A stretch of DNA of 64,000 bases from PBB1 sp046154125 (GTDB lineage: Bacteria > Pseudomonadota > Gammaproteobacteria > Burkholderiales > Burkholderiaceae_C). The notes below the pieces were generated by a model, which ran no database searches, had not been told where the DNA came from, and saw nothing but the letters and a program-made list of their open reading frames with translations. Location of the stretch: positions 19,302 to 83,301 of the forward strand of contig JBJXEJ010000146.1 of NCBI GenBank assembly GCA_046154125.1. The letters are read 5' to 3'. Below are positions 25,675-33,796 of the stretch, piece by piece. A program made the position numbers and the translations under genes. How positions within the stretch are numbered: position 1 is the first letter of the stretch; the number at the start of each line of letters is the position of its first letter.

Positions 25675-25745
25675 GCACGTCGCCACGCCGCTCGCGGCAA
25701 CGACGCACCGTGCCGAAGCGGGCGCGCTCGAGGCAGTCCCCATGA
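25671..25745 (+). CDS. Possible 24-residue Arg-rich peptide coupled to exosortase B
   Basis: A 24-codon frame (start MSTSPRRSRQ, end RARSRQSP) begins at an ATG overlapping the acyltransferase stop (ATGA, 25671-25674) and ends at a TGA overlapping the ATG of the exosortase gene (25742-25745). It fills exactly the only non-overlapping gap in an otherwise unbroken chain of overlapping genes. Nine of 24 residues are Arg and one is Lys. It may be a real small protein or may serve only to couple translation. No known family is recognised. Confidence 0.4.
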   Translation: MSTSPRRSRQRRTVPKRARSRQSP

Positions 25746-26629
25746 ACTCGTCTGGACCCGCGGGACGCAGCGTCCGAGACTTCGCTGCTTACGGCCTGCT
25801 GTTCGCGGCGCTCATGGCATTGTTCGCGCCCACCATCTGGGACCTGCACAGCGGGCTGTGGACGTACGCCCAGCACTCGCATGGGCCCATCGTGCTGCTG
25901 ATCTGGGTGTGGTTGTTGATCAAGGGGTGGGCGGACGCCCTGAAGCGCGGCGCGGCACTTTGTCCCGCCCCGGTGATCGGCGGGGGCGTGTTGGCGGTGG
26001 GGCTTGCCACCTACGTCCTGGGTCGGTCGCAGGGCTTTGCGCTGCTTGAGGTCGCCTCGTTGCCTCTGGTGATCCTGGGCGGTGTGCTGGTGCTCTTCGG
26101 CGGTGCCGTGGCGCGTCGCATGTGGTTTCCCTTCGTGTTCGCCATCTTCCTGTTGCCCTTGCCTGCCACGTTGATCGATGCGGTGACGCAGCCGCTGAAG
26201 CTGGCCGTCTCCCAGGTCTCCGAACAGGTGCTGTACCTCGCCGGATACCCGATTGCCCGCAGCGGAGTCACGTTGATGCTCGGGCGTTACGAACTGCTGG
26301 TCGCGGACGCCTGCTCGGGCCTCAATTCGCTGTTCATGCTCGAGGCGTTCGGGTTGTTCTATCTGAACGTCGTGCGTTACCAGTCCCCGCTGCGCAACAT
26401 TTTCCTGGCGCTGCTGATCCTGCCGATCTCGTTCGCATCCAACGTCATGCGGGTCCTCACGCTGGCCCTGATCACCTACTACTGGGGCGATGAAGCGGGA
26501 CGCGGCTTTGTCCACACGTTCGCGGGAGTGCTGCTGTTCGTCTGCGCGATGCTGCTGGTGCTGACAGCCGATGCCTTGCTTCGGGCGGCCTTTCCGTGGC
26601 GCACCGCTCCGGCGAGACTGGTGGCGTGA
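25742..26629 (+). CDS. xrtB: Exosortase B
   Basis: A 295-residue polytopic inner-membrane transpeptidase-like protein of the exosortase/archaeosortase superfamily, B type as in methanolan-type EPS loci. The catalytic triad is visible: Cys191 in VADACSGLNSLFML, Arg237 in SNVMRVLTL and His258 in GFVHTFAG. It is expected to cleave PEP-CTERM proteins at the inner membrane and couple them to an acceptor linked to the exopolysaccharide. EpsI follows with a one-base overlap (TGATG). The nearest candidate substrate is the PEP-CTERM protein at 7964-8461. Confidence 0.92.
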   Translation: MNSSGPAGRSVRDFAAYGLLFAALMALFAPTIWDLHSGLWTYAQHSHGPIVLLIWVWLLIKGWADALKRGAALCPAPVIGGGVLAVGLATYVLGRSQGFALLEVASLPLVILGGVLVLFGGAVARRMWFPFVFAIFLLPLPATLIDAVTQPLKLAVSQVSEQVLYLAGYPIARSGVTLMLGRYELLVADACSGLNSLFMLEAFGLFYLNVVRYQSPLRNIFLALLILPISFASNVMRVLTLALITYYWGDEAGRGFVHTFAGVLLFVCAMLLVLTADALLRAAFPWRTAPARLVA

Positions 26630-27351
26630 TGGGCTGGACCGATCGACTGGCCTGGTTGCCCGAGATTCGGATGCACCATGCCATGGCCATGGTGCTGGCC
26701 ATGGCTCTGGCGGTCATCGTCGTGCCGCTGATCACGCCTGAACTCAGGCCGGTCGCAGGGGTGCCGCAACTGGCTGCCAATGTGCCCGCGAGCTTCGGTG
26801 ACTGGACGCTGGTGGAAACGCAGCAGGCTCCGATCGACGTCGTCGCGAACGACGGCCGCGGTACGCTGCAGCGGCCCTACGACGACGTGTTGATGCGGAC
26901 CTATCAAAACTCGAAGGGCGAGTCGGTGATGCTGGCGTTGGCCTACGGCCGCGAGCAAAGGCAGGACGTCAAGGTGCATCGCCCCGAGCTTTGCTACACG
27001 GCGGCCGGATTCCGGGTGGTCTCGAGCAGGGAAGCCGACTTTGGACCCTTGCGTGGAACGGATTCCCTGGTGCGTGGCAAGCGCCTGTACGCCGAAGGCC
27101 GTCACGGAAACGAGGCGGTGAGCTACTGGATTCGAATCGGGGGCGTCTACACCGAGAACGGATGGGACATTCGTCGTCACATCGTCGAGCAGGGATTCCA
27201 GGGGAAGATTCCTGATGGCGTACTGGTTCGTGCCTCACGGCGCGTGGAGAACTTGCATGACGCCGAAGATGCCTGGCCTGTGCTGGAAGCGTTCCTCGAG
27301 GAATTGGTTGCGGCGCTGCCTGCTCAGACGCGCACCTATCTCGTCCGGTGA
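26629..27351 (+). CDS. epsI: EpsI, exosortase-associated periplasmic protein
   Basis: A 240-residue EpsI family protein: one N-terminal membrane helix (about residues 18-37) followed by a periplasmic domain with ASFGDWTLVETQQAPID, SVMLALAYGREQRQDVKVHRPELCY and YWIRIGGVYTENGW. The single Cys in HRPELCYTAAGF is conserved in the family. EpsI proteins accompany exosortases and their exact role is unknown. At the other locus the same domain is fused to XrtA. It is the last gene of the overlapping operon, and 72 bases separate it from greB. Confidence 0.9.
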   Translation: MGWTDRLAWLPEIRMHHAMAMVLAMALAVIVVPLITPELRPVAGVPQLAANVPASFGDWTLVETQQAPIDVVANDGRGTLQRPYDDVLMRTYQNSKGESVMLALAYGREQRQDVKVHRPELCYTAAGFRVVSSREADFGPLRGTDSLVRGKRLYAEGRHGNEAVSYWIRIGGVYTENGWDIRRHIVEQGFQGKIPDGVLVRASRRVENLHDAEDAWPVLEAFLEELVAALPAQTRTYLVR

Positions 27352-27423
27352 CGGCCGCTCGGCGGTGAACGATGATCGCGGCAGCGCCCACGCCTGTTGG
27401 CGACACTTTCCGGCAAGTCCGCC

Positions 27424-27993
27424 ATGAACAAAGCCTTCACCAGAGAGTCCGATGACGCCGATGACGATGACGATTCCGGTCCGCCCTCGATGCCTGTCGG
27501 CGTCAAGAACTACGTCACGCCGGCGGGCTATGCCCGGCTGCGCGCCGAGTTGCTGAACCTGCTCGATGTCGAGCGGCCCAAGGTCGTCGACATCGTGTCC
27601 TGGGCGGCGAAGAACGGCGATCGATCGGAAAACGGCGATTACCTCTATGGCAAGAAGCGCTTGCGCGAGATCGACCGCCGCATCCGCTTCCTGACGAAGC
27701 GGCTGGATATCGCCGAAGTGGTCGATCCGTCGGTGCACCACGGTGCCGATCAGGTGTTCTTCGGGTCTACCGTGTGCTACGTGAATGCCCGCGCTGAAGA
27801 GCGCACCGTGACGATCATGGGCGTCGACGAAGCCGACAGCACAGCTGGCGAAATCAGCTGGATCGCGCCCATGGCGCGTGCGCTGCTGGGGGCTCGGGTG
27901 GGTGACGAGGTGAAGGTGCAGACTCCGGCCGGTCTGGACGTGGTCGAGATCCTGGCCGTGACTTACCCGCTCTCGGACAGCCGCGCAGGCTGA
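27424..27993 (+). CDS. greB: Transcription elongation factor GreB
   Basis: A 189-residue GreA/GreB family protein that enters the RNA polymerase secondary channel to rescue backtracked complexes by transcript cleavage. The N-terminal coiled coil contains YVTPAGYARLRAELLNLL and the acidic tip region NGDRSENGDYLYGKKRLREID; the C-terminal FKBP-like domain contains VFFGSTVCYVNA. The KKR of the DYLYGKKRLR block favours GreB over GreA. An acidic insert-like stretch (DDADDDDDS) follows the N terminus and is slightly unusual. It converges with spoT, 13 bases apart. Confidence 0.93.
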   Translation: MNKAFTRESDDADDDDDSGPPSMPVGVKNYVTPAGYARLRAELLNLLDVERPKVVDIVSWAAKNGDRSENGDYLYGKKRLREIDRRIRFLTKRLDIAEVVDPSVHHGADQVFFGSTVCYVNARAEERTVTIMGVDEADSTAGEISWIAPMARALLGARVGDEVKVQTPAGLDVVEILAVTYPLSDSRAG

Positions 27994-28006
27994 CCTGCAA
28001 GCGCCC

Positions 28007-30286
28007 TCAGGGCTTGATGCGGCTGATGCGCAGCACGGCTGTCGAGCGCTTCAGCGTTCGAATCACCTCGGCCAGATGCAGTCGATCGCGCACGGCGAGC
28101 AGCAATTTCAGCTCGGCGGACTCGGCTGCGGCCTGATCGCCCATGTCGATGTGCGTGATGTCGGCTTCGGCAGCGGCGACTGCCGTGGCCACCTCGGCAA
28201 GCACACCCTTGCCGTTTTTCAGCAGCAGCACGACACCGGTCTCGAAGGAGCGCGTTGGCTGCTCGGCCCAGTCCACTTTCAGCCAGCCTTCGCTGTCGCG
28301 CCCGAGCAAGCGCTTTCCGACCGAACACTCTGCCGTGTGGATCAACAGTCCCTCACCGCGGCCCAGGTAGCCCATGATCGAGTCGCCCGGGATGGGCCGG
28401 CAGCAGGTGGCCAACTGGACCGATGCTCCCTCGCTCCCATCGATCAGGACCATGCCCTGCGACGGGGCCTCGTCTGCGCCGTAGCGGCCCAGCGTCAGGG
28501 TGACTGCGTCGGGGCGCACCCCGCGTTCGGTCAGCAGGCGGGCCAGGCGCTTGGCGACCATCGAGGCGATCTTGCGTCCCACGCCGATGTCGGTCAGCAG
28601 TTCGTCGCGGCTGCGGTTGCCGCTCCAGCGCAACAGCGGTGACCAGACCGGCGAGATGGCGCCGGTGTCGTCGTCCCGCGGCATTTCCATGCCCTCGGCC
28701 CGCAGGGCTTGCGCCAGCATCTTCGAGCCGAGGTCCTGCGACTCCTCCTGCTCCATGGTCTTCAGGTGGTGCCTGATCTTCGATCGGGCACGGCCGGTGC
28801 GGACGAAGTTCAGCCATCCCGGATTCGGGCGAGCGCCTTGCGAAATGACGATGTCGACGACGTCGCCGCTGCGCAACTCGGTGCGCAGGGCAACCGGCTC
28901 GCCGTTGACCTTCGCGGCCACGCAGTGATCGCCGACATCGGAGTGGATGGCGTACGCGAAATCGACGGGCGTGGCGCCCCGCGGCAATGCCAGGATCTTC
29001 GACTTCGGCGTGAACACATACACCGCATCGGGGAACAGATCGATCTTCACGTGCTCGAGGAACTCGGTCGCGTCGCGCGTTTCGTCCTGGATGTCGATCA
29101 GCGACTGCAACCACATCGCGCCGAGTCGCTGCGCTTCCTGCGCATTCGATGCTCCGCTGTGCTTGGTCTTGTACATCCAGTGCGCCGCAATGCCTTTTTC
29201 GGCCACGGCATGCATCGGCTCCGTGCGGATCTGGAACTCGATCGCCGTTCCCAGCGGACTGACCAGTGTGGTGTGCAGGGACTGGTAGCCATTGCCCTTC
29301 GGGATGGCGATGTAGTCCTTGAACCGGCCGGGCAATGGCTTGTAAAGCTGGTGCAGGACGCCCAGCGCCAGGTAGCACTCGGGCAGTGTGGGGACGACGA
29401 TGCGGAAGCCGAAGATGTCGCTGACCTGCGCAAAGCTCAGGTGCTTCTCAGTCATCTTCCGGTAGATCGAAAACAGGGTTTTCTCGCGGCCGAAGACCTG
29501 CACCTTCAGTTTCGACTGGGCAAACGATTTCTCGACATCCCGCTGAATGCGTTCGACCACGTCGCGACGGTTGCCACGCGCCTTCAGCAACGCCTTGGAC
29601 AACGTGGCATGGCGCCAGGGGCGAAGATGCTCGAACGACAGTTCCTGGAGCTGGCGATATGTCTGGTTCAGTCCGAGCCGGTGTGCGATCGGTGCGTAGA
29701 TGTCCAGCGTTTCGCGTGCGATTCGAACTCGCTTGTCCGAGGCCATCGACTCCATCGTGCGCATGTTGTGCAGTCGGTCTGCCAGCTTGATCAGGATCAC
29801 CCGCACGTCGCGCGCCATGGCCAGGAGCATCTTGCGGAAGGACTCTGCCTGCGACTCCTCGCGCGTCGAGAACTGCAACTTGTCGAGCTTGGTCAGCCCA
29901 TCGACCAATTCAGCCGTGGGCGCGCCGAATCGCTCGATCAATTCGGCCTTGGTGATGCCGCAGTCCTCCATCGCGTCGTGCATCAACGCGGCCATGATCG
30001 CCTGGGCGTCGAGCTTCCACTCGGCACACAGTCCGGCCACGGCGATGGGGTGCGTGATGTAGGGCTCGCCGCTGACGCGGTACTGGCCGAGGTGCGCTTC
30101 GTCCGCGAAGCGATAGGCATCCCGCACCCGGCGAATGTCGGCCGGGTCGAGGTAATCGAGCTTGATGGTCAGCGCATCGAACGATGCCGCTGCAGCGTCG
30201 GTGGGTACGGCTGCGGCGGGCGGTCGTCGCCAGGAGGTCTTGAAAGTCAGAGCCTCTTTGACGCTTTCGATGGTCGGGATGGCCAT
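28007..30286 (-). CDS. spoT: Bifunctional (p)ppGpp synthetase/hydrolase
   Basis: A 759-residue RelA/SpoT homologue. Domains in order: HD hydrolase with an intact HDxxED motif (His103-Asp104, Glu107-Asp108), so hydrolase activity is expected; the synthetase domain with GREKTLFSIYRKM, FGFRIVV and PKGNGYQSLHT; the TGS domain beginning near VFTPKSKILALPRGATPVDF; a C-terminal region with LATCCRPIPGDSIMGY; and an ACT domain at the end (GVVLLLKNGKGVLAEV). It makes and degrades the stringent-response alarmone. AGGAAG precedes the ATG. The gmk-rpoZ-spoT order is the usual betaproteobacterial arrangement, but a terminator hairpin lies between rpoZ and spoT here. Confidence 0.97.
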   Translation of the reverse strand: MAIPTIESVKEALTFKTSWRRPPAAAVPTDAAAASFDALTIKLDYLDPADIRRVRDAYRFADEAHLGQYRVSGEPYITHPIAVAGLCAEWKLDAQAIMAALMHDAMEDCGITKAELIERFGAPTAELVDGLTKLDKLQFSTREESQAESFRKMLLAMARDVRVILIKLADRLHNMRTMESMASDKRVRIARETLDIYAPIAHRLGLNQTYRQLQELSFEHLRPWRHATLSKALLKARGNRRDVVERIQRDVEKSFAQSKLKVQVFGREKTLFSIYRKMTEKHLSFAQVSDIFGFRIVVPTLPECYLALGVLHQLYKPLPGRFKDYIAIPKGNGYQSLHTTLVSPLGTAIEFQIRTEPMHAVAEKGIAAHWMYKTKHSGASNAQEAQRLGAMWLQSLIDIQDETRDATEFLEHVKIDLFPDAVYVFTPKSKILALPRGATPVDFAYAIHSDVGDHCVAAKVNGEPVALRTELRSGDVVDIVISQGARPNPGWLNFVRTGRARSKIRHHLKTMEQEESQDLGSKMLAQALRAEGMEMPRDDDTGAISPVWSPLLRWSGNRSRDELLTDIGVGRKIASMVAKRLARLLTERGVRPDAVTLTLGRYGADEAPSQGMVLIDGSEGASVQLATCCRPIPGDSIMGYLGRGEGLLIHTAECSVGKRLLGRDSEGWLKVDWAEQPTRSFETGVVLLLKNGKGVLAEVATAVAAAEADITHIDMGDQAAAESAELKLLLAVRDRLHLAEVIRTLKRSTAVLRISRIKP

Positions 30287-30354
30287 CTTCCTAATTTATC
30301 GCTTATTGAATGCCGCTGACACCCGGCTGTCATGCGGCGCGAGGTGGTGCAACG

Positions 30355-30377
30355 AAAAACGGCCCCGCAGGGCCGTT
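30355..30377 (-). terminator. Intrinsic terminator after rpoZ
   Basis: Read on the minus strand, AACGGCCC pairs perfectly with GGGCCGTT around a four-base loop (30358-30377), followed by a run of five T. It lies 28 bases past the rpoZ stop and 68 bases before the spoT start, so at least part of rpoZ transcription should stop before spoT. Confidence 0.8.
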
Positions 30378-30405
30378 GATTCGAAGGACTGGGCAGTGTC
30401 GCGGG

Positions 30406-30609
30406 TCAGACAGGGACCTTGCGCAGCATCTCGATACCGACCTCGCCCGCTGCGATCTCGCGCAGCGCGGTCACACCCGGCTTGTTCTTTGTCTCAATTT
30501 TGGGAGCGTGCCCCTGACTCAGCATGCGGGCGCGATAGGTGGCGGCGAGCACCAACTGAAAACGGTTGGGGATGTGAACGAGGCAATCTTCAACGGTAAT
30601 GCGGGCCAT
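30406..30609 (-). CDS. rpoZ: RNA polymerase omega subunit
   Basis: A 67-residue omega subunit, which helps assemble RNA polymerase and forms part of a ppGpp site. It starts MARITVEDCLVHIPNRFQLV, followed by LAATYRARML and the KNKPGVTALREIAAGEVG block. The start at 30609 is supported by GGAG six bases upstream and by the family N terminus; the frame is open a little further. It lies downstream of gmk (44 bases) and is followed by a terminator. Confidence 0.97.
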   Translation of the reverse strand: MARITVEDCLVHIPNRFQLVLAATYRARMLSQGHAPKIETKNKPGVTALREIAAGEVGIEMLRKVPV

Positions 30610-30653
30610 TCGGTGCTCCAGAGGTATGACGGTGTCGCGGCCCCGGCGAAACC

Positions 30654-31277
30654 TCACTCGAGAAGGTTCAGGGCCCGGAAAACGGCCGGTTTGTTCTTCG
30701 CCAGCACTGCGTAGCGCAGCCGCTGCGAATGAACGATGGTTTTCAGGTCGAAAACCGCCGTTTCGAACAGGGCATTGATGATAACAAAGTCGAAATGTCG
30801 GGCCTGGGCAACCTCGAGCCGTGCGTTCACGAGTCGCTGTGCGATCACATCCGGGTGGTCCTCGCCGCGGCGGTTCAGACGTTGGGCCAGTTCCTCATAG
30901 CTGGGAGGCAGGATGAAAACGAGCACCGCGCTGGGGTACAGCCGCTTGATCTGGAGGGCACCTTGCCAGTCGATTTCCAGAACCACATCCTGGCCCCGTG
31001 AAATGCGGCTCTCTATCGCCGCACGGGAGGTACCGTAGAGGTTGCCATGTACCTCGGCCCACTCGAGGAAATCCCCGGCCGTGATTTTCGAGCGGAACGT
31101 CGGCTCGTCGACGAAATGGTATTCGCGGCCATCCTGCTCCTGGCCCCGCGGGGCTCGCGTGGTGTGCGACACCGACACGCCCAAATGAGAGTCGAGCTCC
31201 AGCAAGGCCTTGACCAGGCTGGATTTTCCGGCGCCGCTGGGCGCTGCGACCACGAACAGACTGCCTGCTTGCTGCAT
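30654..31277 (-). CDS. gmk: Guanylate kinase
   Basis: A 207-residue guanylate kinase that phosphorylates GMP to GDP. It shows the P-loop APSGAGKSSLV (residues about 12-22), the GMP-binding VSHTTRAPRGQEQDGREYHFV region, GNLYGTSRAAIE, LEIDWQGALQI and the RLNRRGEDHPDVIAQRL lid. ATG 31277 is chosen because the P-loop then lies where it does in the family and GGGGAG is found upstream; an in-frame ATG at 31316 would add 13 residues. It is divergent from prsR. Confidence 0.96.
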   Translation of the reverse strand: MQQAGSLFVVAAPSGAGKSSLVKALLELDSHLGVSVSHTTRAPRGQEQDGREYHFVDEPTFRSKITAGDFLEWAEVHGNLYGTSRAAIESRISRGQDVVLEIDWQGALQIKRLYPSAVLVFILPPSYEELAQRLNRRGEDHPDVIAQRLVNARLEVAQARHFDFVIINALFETAVFDLKTIVHSQRLRYAVLAKNKPAVFRALNLLE

Positions 31278-31486
31278 GGGCGTTTGACTCCCCGTTGACG
31301 GCCTGAACGCTGGCATCGCACTGCAGGCCCCGCTTATGCTTGATATGACACGATTGTTGACGCATCTTCCCCAACTGACAGGGGTTGCATGGCAAGAGAG
31401 CCGTGTACGCTTCTCGTTGCTGGCGAATAACTGCGCTGGTCAGCGTTTTTTGTTGTGCAAAGCCGCCCACTACCTGTTCCATCACC
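31278..31486. promoter_or_regulatory. Divergent promoter region between gmk and prsR
   Basis: This 209-base spacer must drive gmk-rpoZ on the minus strand and prsR on the plus strand. A TTGACG sequence occurs near 31357, but no well-spaced -10 element was recognised. No sigma-54-type site was seen. Confidence 0.35.
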
Positions 31487-32881
31487 ATGACATCGGAAAC
31501 GCGACCCTTGCTGCTGATTGTGGAGGATGACCCCGCGCTTCAGAAACAGATCAAATGGTCGCTGGATCGTTTCGAATCTGTCACCGCCGATGATCGGACG
31601 AGTGCGCTGGCTCAGTTTCGACGCCACTCGCCGGCCGTCGTGACGATGGACCTGGGCTTGCCACCCAATCCGGATTCCGTGGATGAAGGGTTCAAGCTGC
31701 TGGGGCAGATGATCGAGATCAACCCGGACGTCAAGGTCATCGTTCTGACCGGACAAAACGACCAATCCAACGCGCTTCGGGCGATCGATCTCGGTGCTTA
31801 CGACTTTCTGGCCAAACCGTTCGATCCTGATGTGCTGGGGCTGATCATCAGCAGGGCCTTCTGCCTTTTTGATCTGCAAAAGGAAAACCGCCGCCTGCGG
31901 GAAATGCAGCAGCCCGACCCACAGGGCGGGCTGATCACGCGGGATCAGGGGTTGCTTCGGATCTGCCGGACCATCGAGAAAGTCGCCCCGAGCAATGCAA
32001 CCGTGCTACTGCTTGGTGAAAGCGGTACCGGCAAGGAGGTGCTCGCGCAGTCGCTGCACCATGCGTCCAGGCGAACGGGAAAATTTGTGGCCATCAACTG
32101 CGCCGCCATACCCGAGAACCTGCTCGAAAGCGAGTTGTTCGGCTACGAGAAGGGCGCTTTCACCGGCGCCGCGAAGACCACGGTCGGACGGATCGAGACG
32201 GCCAACGGCGGCACGCTGATGCTCGACGAAATCGGCGATCTTCCGATGGCACTGCAGGCCAAGTTGCTGCGCTTCCTGCAGGAGCGGACGATCGAGCGCA
32301 TCGGCGGCCGCCAGGAGATACCCGTCGACGTGCGAGTGGTTTGTGCCACCCACCAGGATCTGGCGGAGTTCATCAAGACCAGTCGCTTCCGCCAGGACCT
32401 CTACTACCGCTTGGCAGAGATCGTGGTCGACATTCCTCCGCTGCGCGCGCGTCAGGGGGATGCGGTGCTGCTGGCTCAGGCCTTTCTGCGCCGATTTGCG
32501 CGTGAACAGAACCGCAGCACGATGGGTTACGCCGACGACGCGTTGGCCGCGATCGAGGCCTATGCCTGGCCCGGCAATGTGCGGGAACTGCTCAATGCCA
32601 TCAAGCGCGTATCGATCATGGCGGAGGGCAACCGAGTGACCGCCGAAGACCTCGGGCTGCCAAGGAGTTCTGGCGAATCGTCCGACCTCGAGTCCAGCCT
32701 CGATTTGCGTGTGGTGCGTGACAAGGCGGAGAGGGGCGCCATCGTGTCCGCCCTGGCGCGTTCGGATGGGAACGTCGTGAGGGCGTCGGAAATACTCGGC
32801 GTGACTCGCCCAACCCTGTATGACCTGATGCGCCGACTGGCGATTCAGTGGAAAGGCGTGGAGCCGCCCGCTGCCCGGTGA
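31487..32881 (+). CDS. prsR: PrsR, PEP-CTERM system sigma-54-dependent response regulator
   Basis: A 464-residue NtrC-type response regulator matching the PEP-CTERM-box regulator family. The receiver domain (residues 1-120) has acidic D14-D15, phospho-acceptor Asp55 in TMDLGLPP, Thr88 in VLTGQND and Lys110 in LAKPFD. The AAA+ domain carries GESGTGKEV (Walker A), the sigma-54-contacting GAFTGA loop and GGTLMLDEIGDLP (Walker B). A Fis-type helix-turn-helix ends the protein (VVRASEILGVTRPTLYDLM). It should activate sigma-54 promoters of PEP-CTERM genes when phosphorylated by PrsK, whose gene lies 5.7 kb away instead of adjacent. It converges with the protease gene, ten bases apart. Confidence 0.93.
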   Translation: MTSETRPLLLIVEDDPALQKQIKWSLDRFESVTADDRTSALAQFRRHSPAVVTMDLGLPPNPDSVDEGFKLLGQMIEINPDVKVIVLTGQNDQSNALRAIDLGAYDFLAKPFDPDVLGLIISRAFCLFDLQKENRRLREMQQPDPQGGLITRDQGLLRICRTIEKVAPSNATVLLLGESGTGKEVLAQSLHHASRRTGKFVAINCAAIPENLLESELFGYEKGAFTGAAKTTVGRIETANGGTLMLDEIGDLPMALQAKLLRFLQERTIERIGGRQEIPVDVRVVCATHQDLAEFIKTSRFRQDLYYRLAEIVVDIPPLRARQGDAVLLAQAFLRRFAREQNRSTMGYADDALAAIEAYAWPGNVRELLNAIKRVSIMAEGNRVTAEDLGLPRSSGESSDLESSLDLRVVRDKAERGAIVSALARSDGNVVRASEILGVTRPTLYDLMRRLAIQWKGVEPPAAR

Positions 32882-32891
32882 ACCCGTGAGA

Positions 32892-33683
32892 TCAACGCAC
32901 TGCGCTGAGAAGGCGCAGCACAAATTCAATCGGTATGGCGTAACTGATGCCTGACGGCTGACTCAAGGCAGACTCGCGTGTGCCCTTGAGCGCCACCATG
33001 TTGACCACACCCACGACGGTTCCGGTCTCGGCGTCAAACAGAGGTCCTCCGCTGTTTCCTGGGTATGCGGTGGCGTCGAGCTGGATGAACTCGAAGGCGC
33101 CTTCCTTGATGCGGTTGATGGCTCTGGCATCGAGTTGTTGTGAGGTCGGGCTGGGCAGCGCCACGGAGGTGATGGCAGACACCGAGCCGCGGTGCGTCAC
33201 CGGCGTCAGGCCCAGGGCACTGCCCAAGGGGAACCCCATGAACGCCACCAGTTGCCCTTCACGTACCGAATTGGGCTGGGCCAGGTCGACCGAAGGCAGC
33301 GGGGCGCCTTCGAAGCGCAGCAGTGCCAGGTCATGAGCCTTGTCTACGTGGATCACTTCGGCTCGGCGGACGCCAGACTGACCCGAGCCGCCGATCGCAT
33401 GAACAACCACGTTGCTGTCGTCATATGTGTCGCTGTTTCGTCCGATCACATGCGCATTGGTCACCAACAGATTTCCGTCTCCGACGACGAAGCCGGTGCC
33501 GCTGAAGCCGAAACGCGGACTTTGGGTTTCCTTGTAAAACCCGACTGCCATCACCGATGGCTTGATCCTAGTGATCAGTCCGGGTAGCGCATCCGCTGCT
33601 GTCGCCAGACACGTCCAAGCCATCAATGCCGTGCCCAGGATGCCCCTCATGGCAGACCGGTTCAATGTCGGAATCAGTTTCAT
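32892..33683 (-). CDS. Secreted trypsin-like serine protease
   Basis: A 263-residue S1-type protease with an N-terminal signal peptide (basic MKLIPTLNRS, then a hydrophobic core ending near residue 30). The catalytic triad is visible as His78 in VTNAHVIG, Asp118 in KAHDLALLRF and Ser211 in YPGNSGGPLFD. No PDZ domain follows, unlike DegP/DegQ. It should act in the periplasm or outside. The start at 33683 has GGAG about 11 bases upstream and gives a clean signal peptide. It lies 113 bases downstream of the nucleotidyltransferase gene on the same strand and may be part of the same unit, possibly as a maturation protease (inference). Confidence 0.88.
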   Translation of the reverse strand: MKLIPTLNRSAMRGILGTALMAWTCLATAADALPGLITRIKPSVMAVGFYKETQSPRFGFSGTGFVVGDGNLLVTNAHVIGRNSDTYDDSNVVVHAIGGSGQSGVRRAEVIHVDKAHDLALLRFEGAPLPSVDLAQPNSVREGQLVAFMGFPLGSALGLTPVTHRGSVSAITSVALPSPTSQQLDARAINRIKEGAFEFIQLDATAYPGNSGGPLFDAETGTVVGVVNMVALKGTRESALSQPSGISYAIPIEFVLRLLSAVR

Positions 33684-33796
33684 GACCAGTTCACTCCAAG
33701 TGCCGAGCAACCCGAGTGCCTCTCCAAAAGGCCTGTGTATGGTGGCCGCGGAGCGGAATCAAAGTTGCTCAAGGCCATAGCGAAGTTTGACTCAGT

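Noticed and set aside
28709..30319. A 536-codon plus-strand frame
   Set aside because: It is antisense to spoT, which has full HD, synthetase, TGS and ACT motifs.
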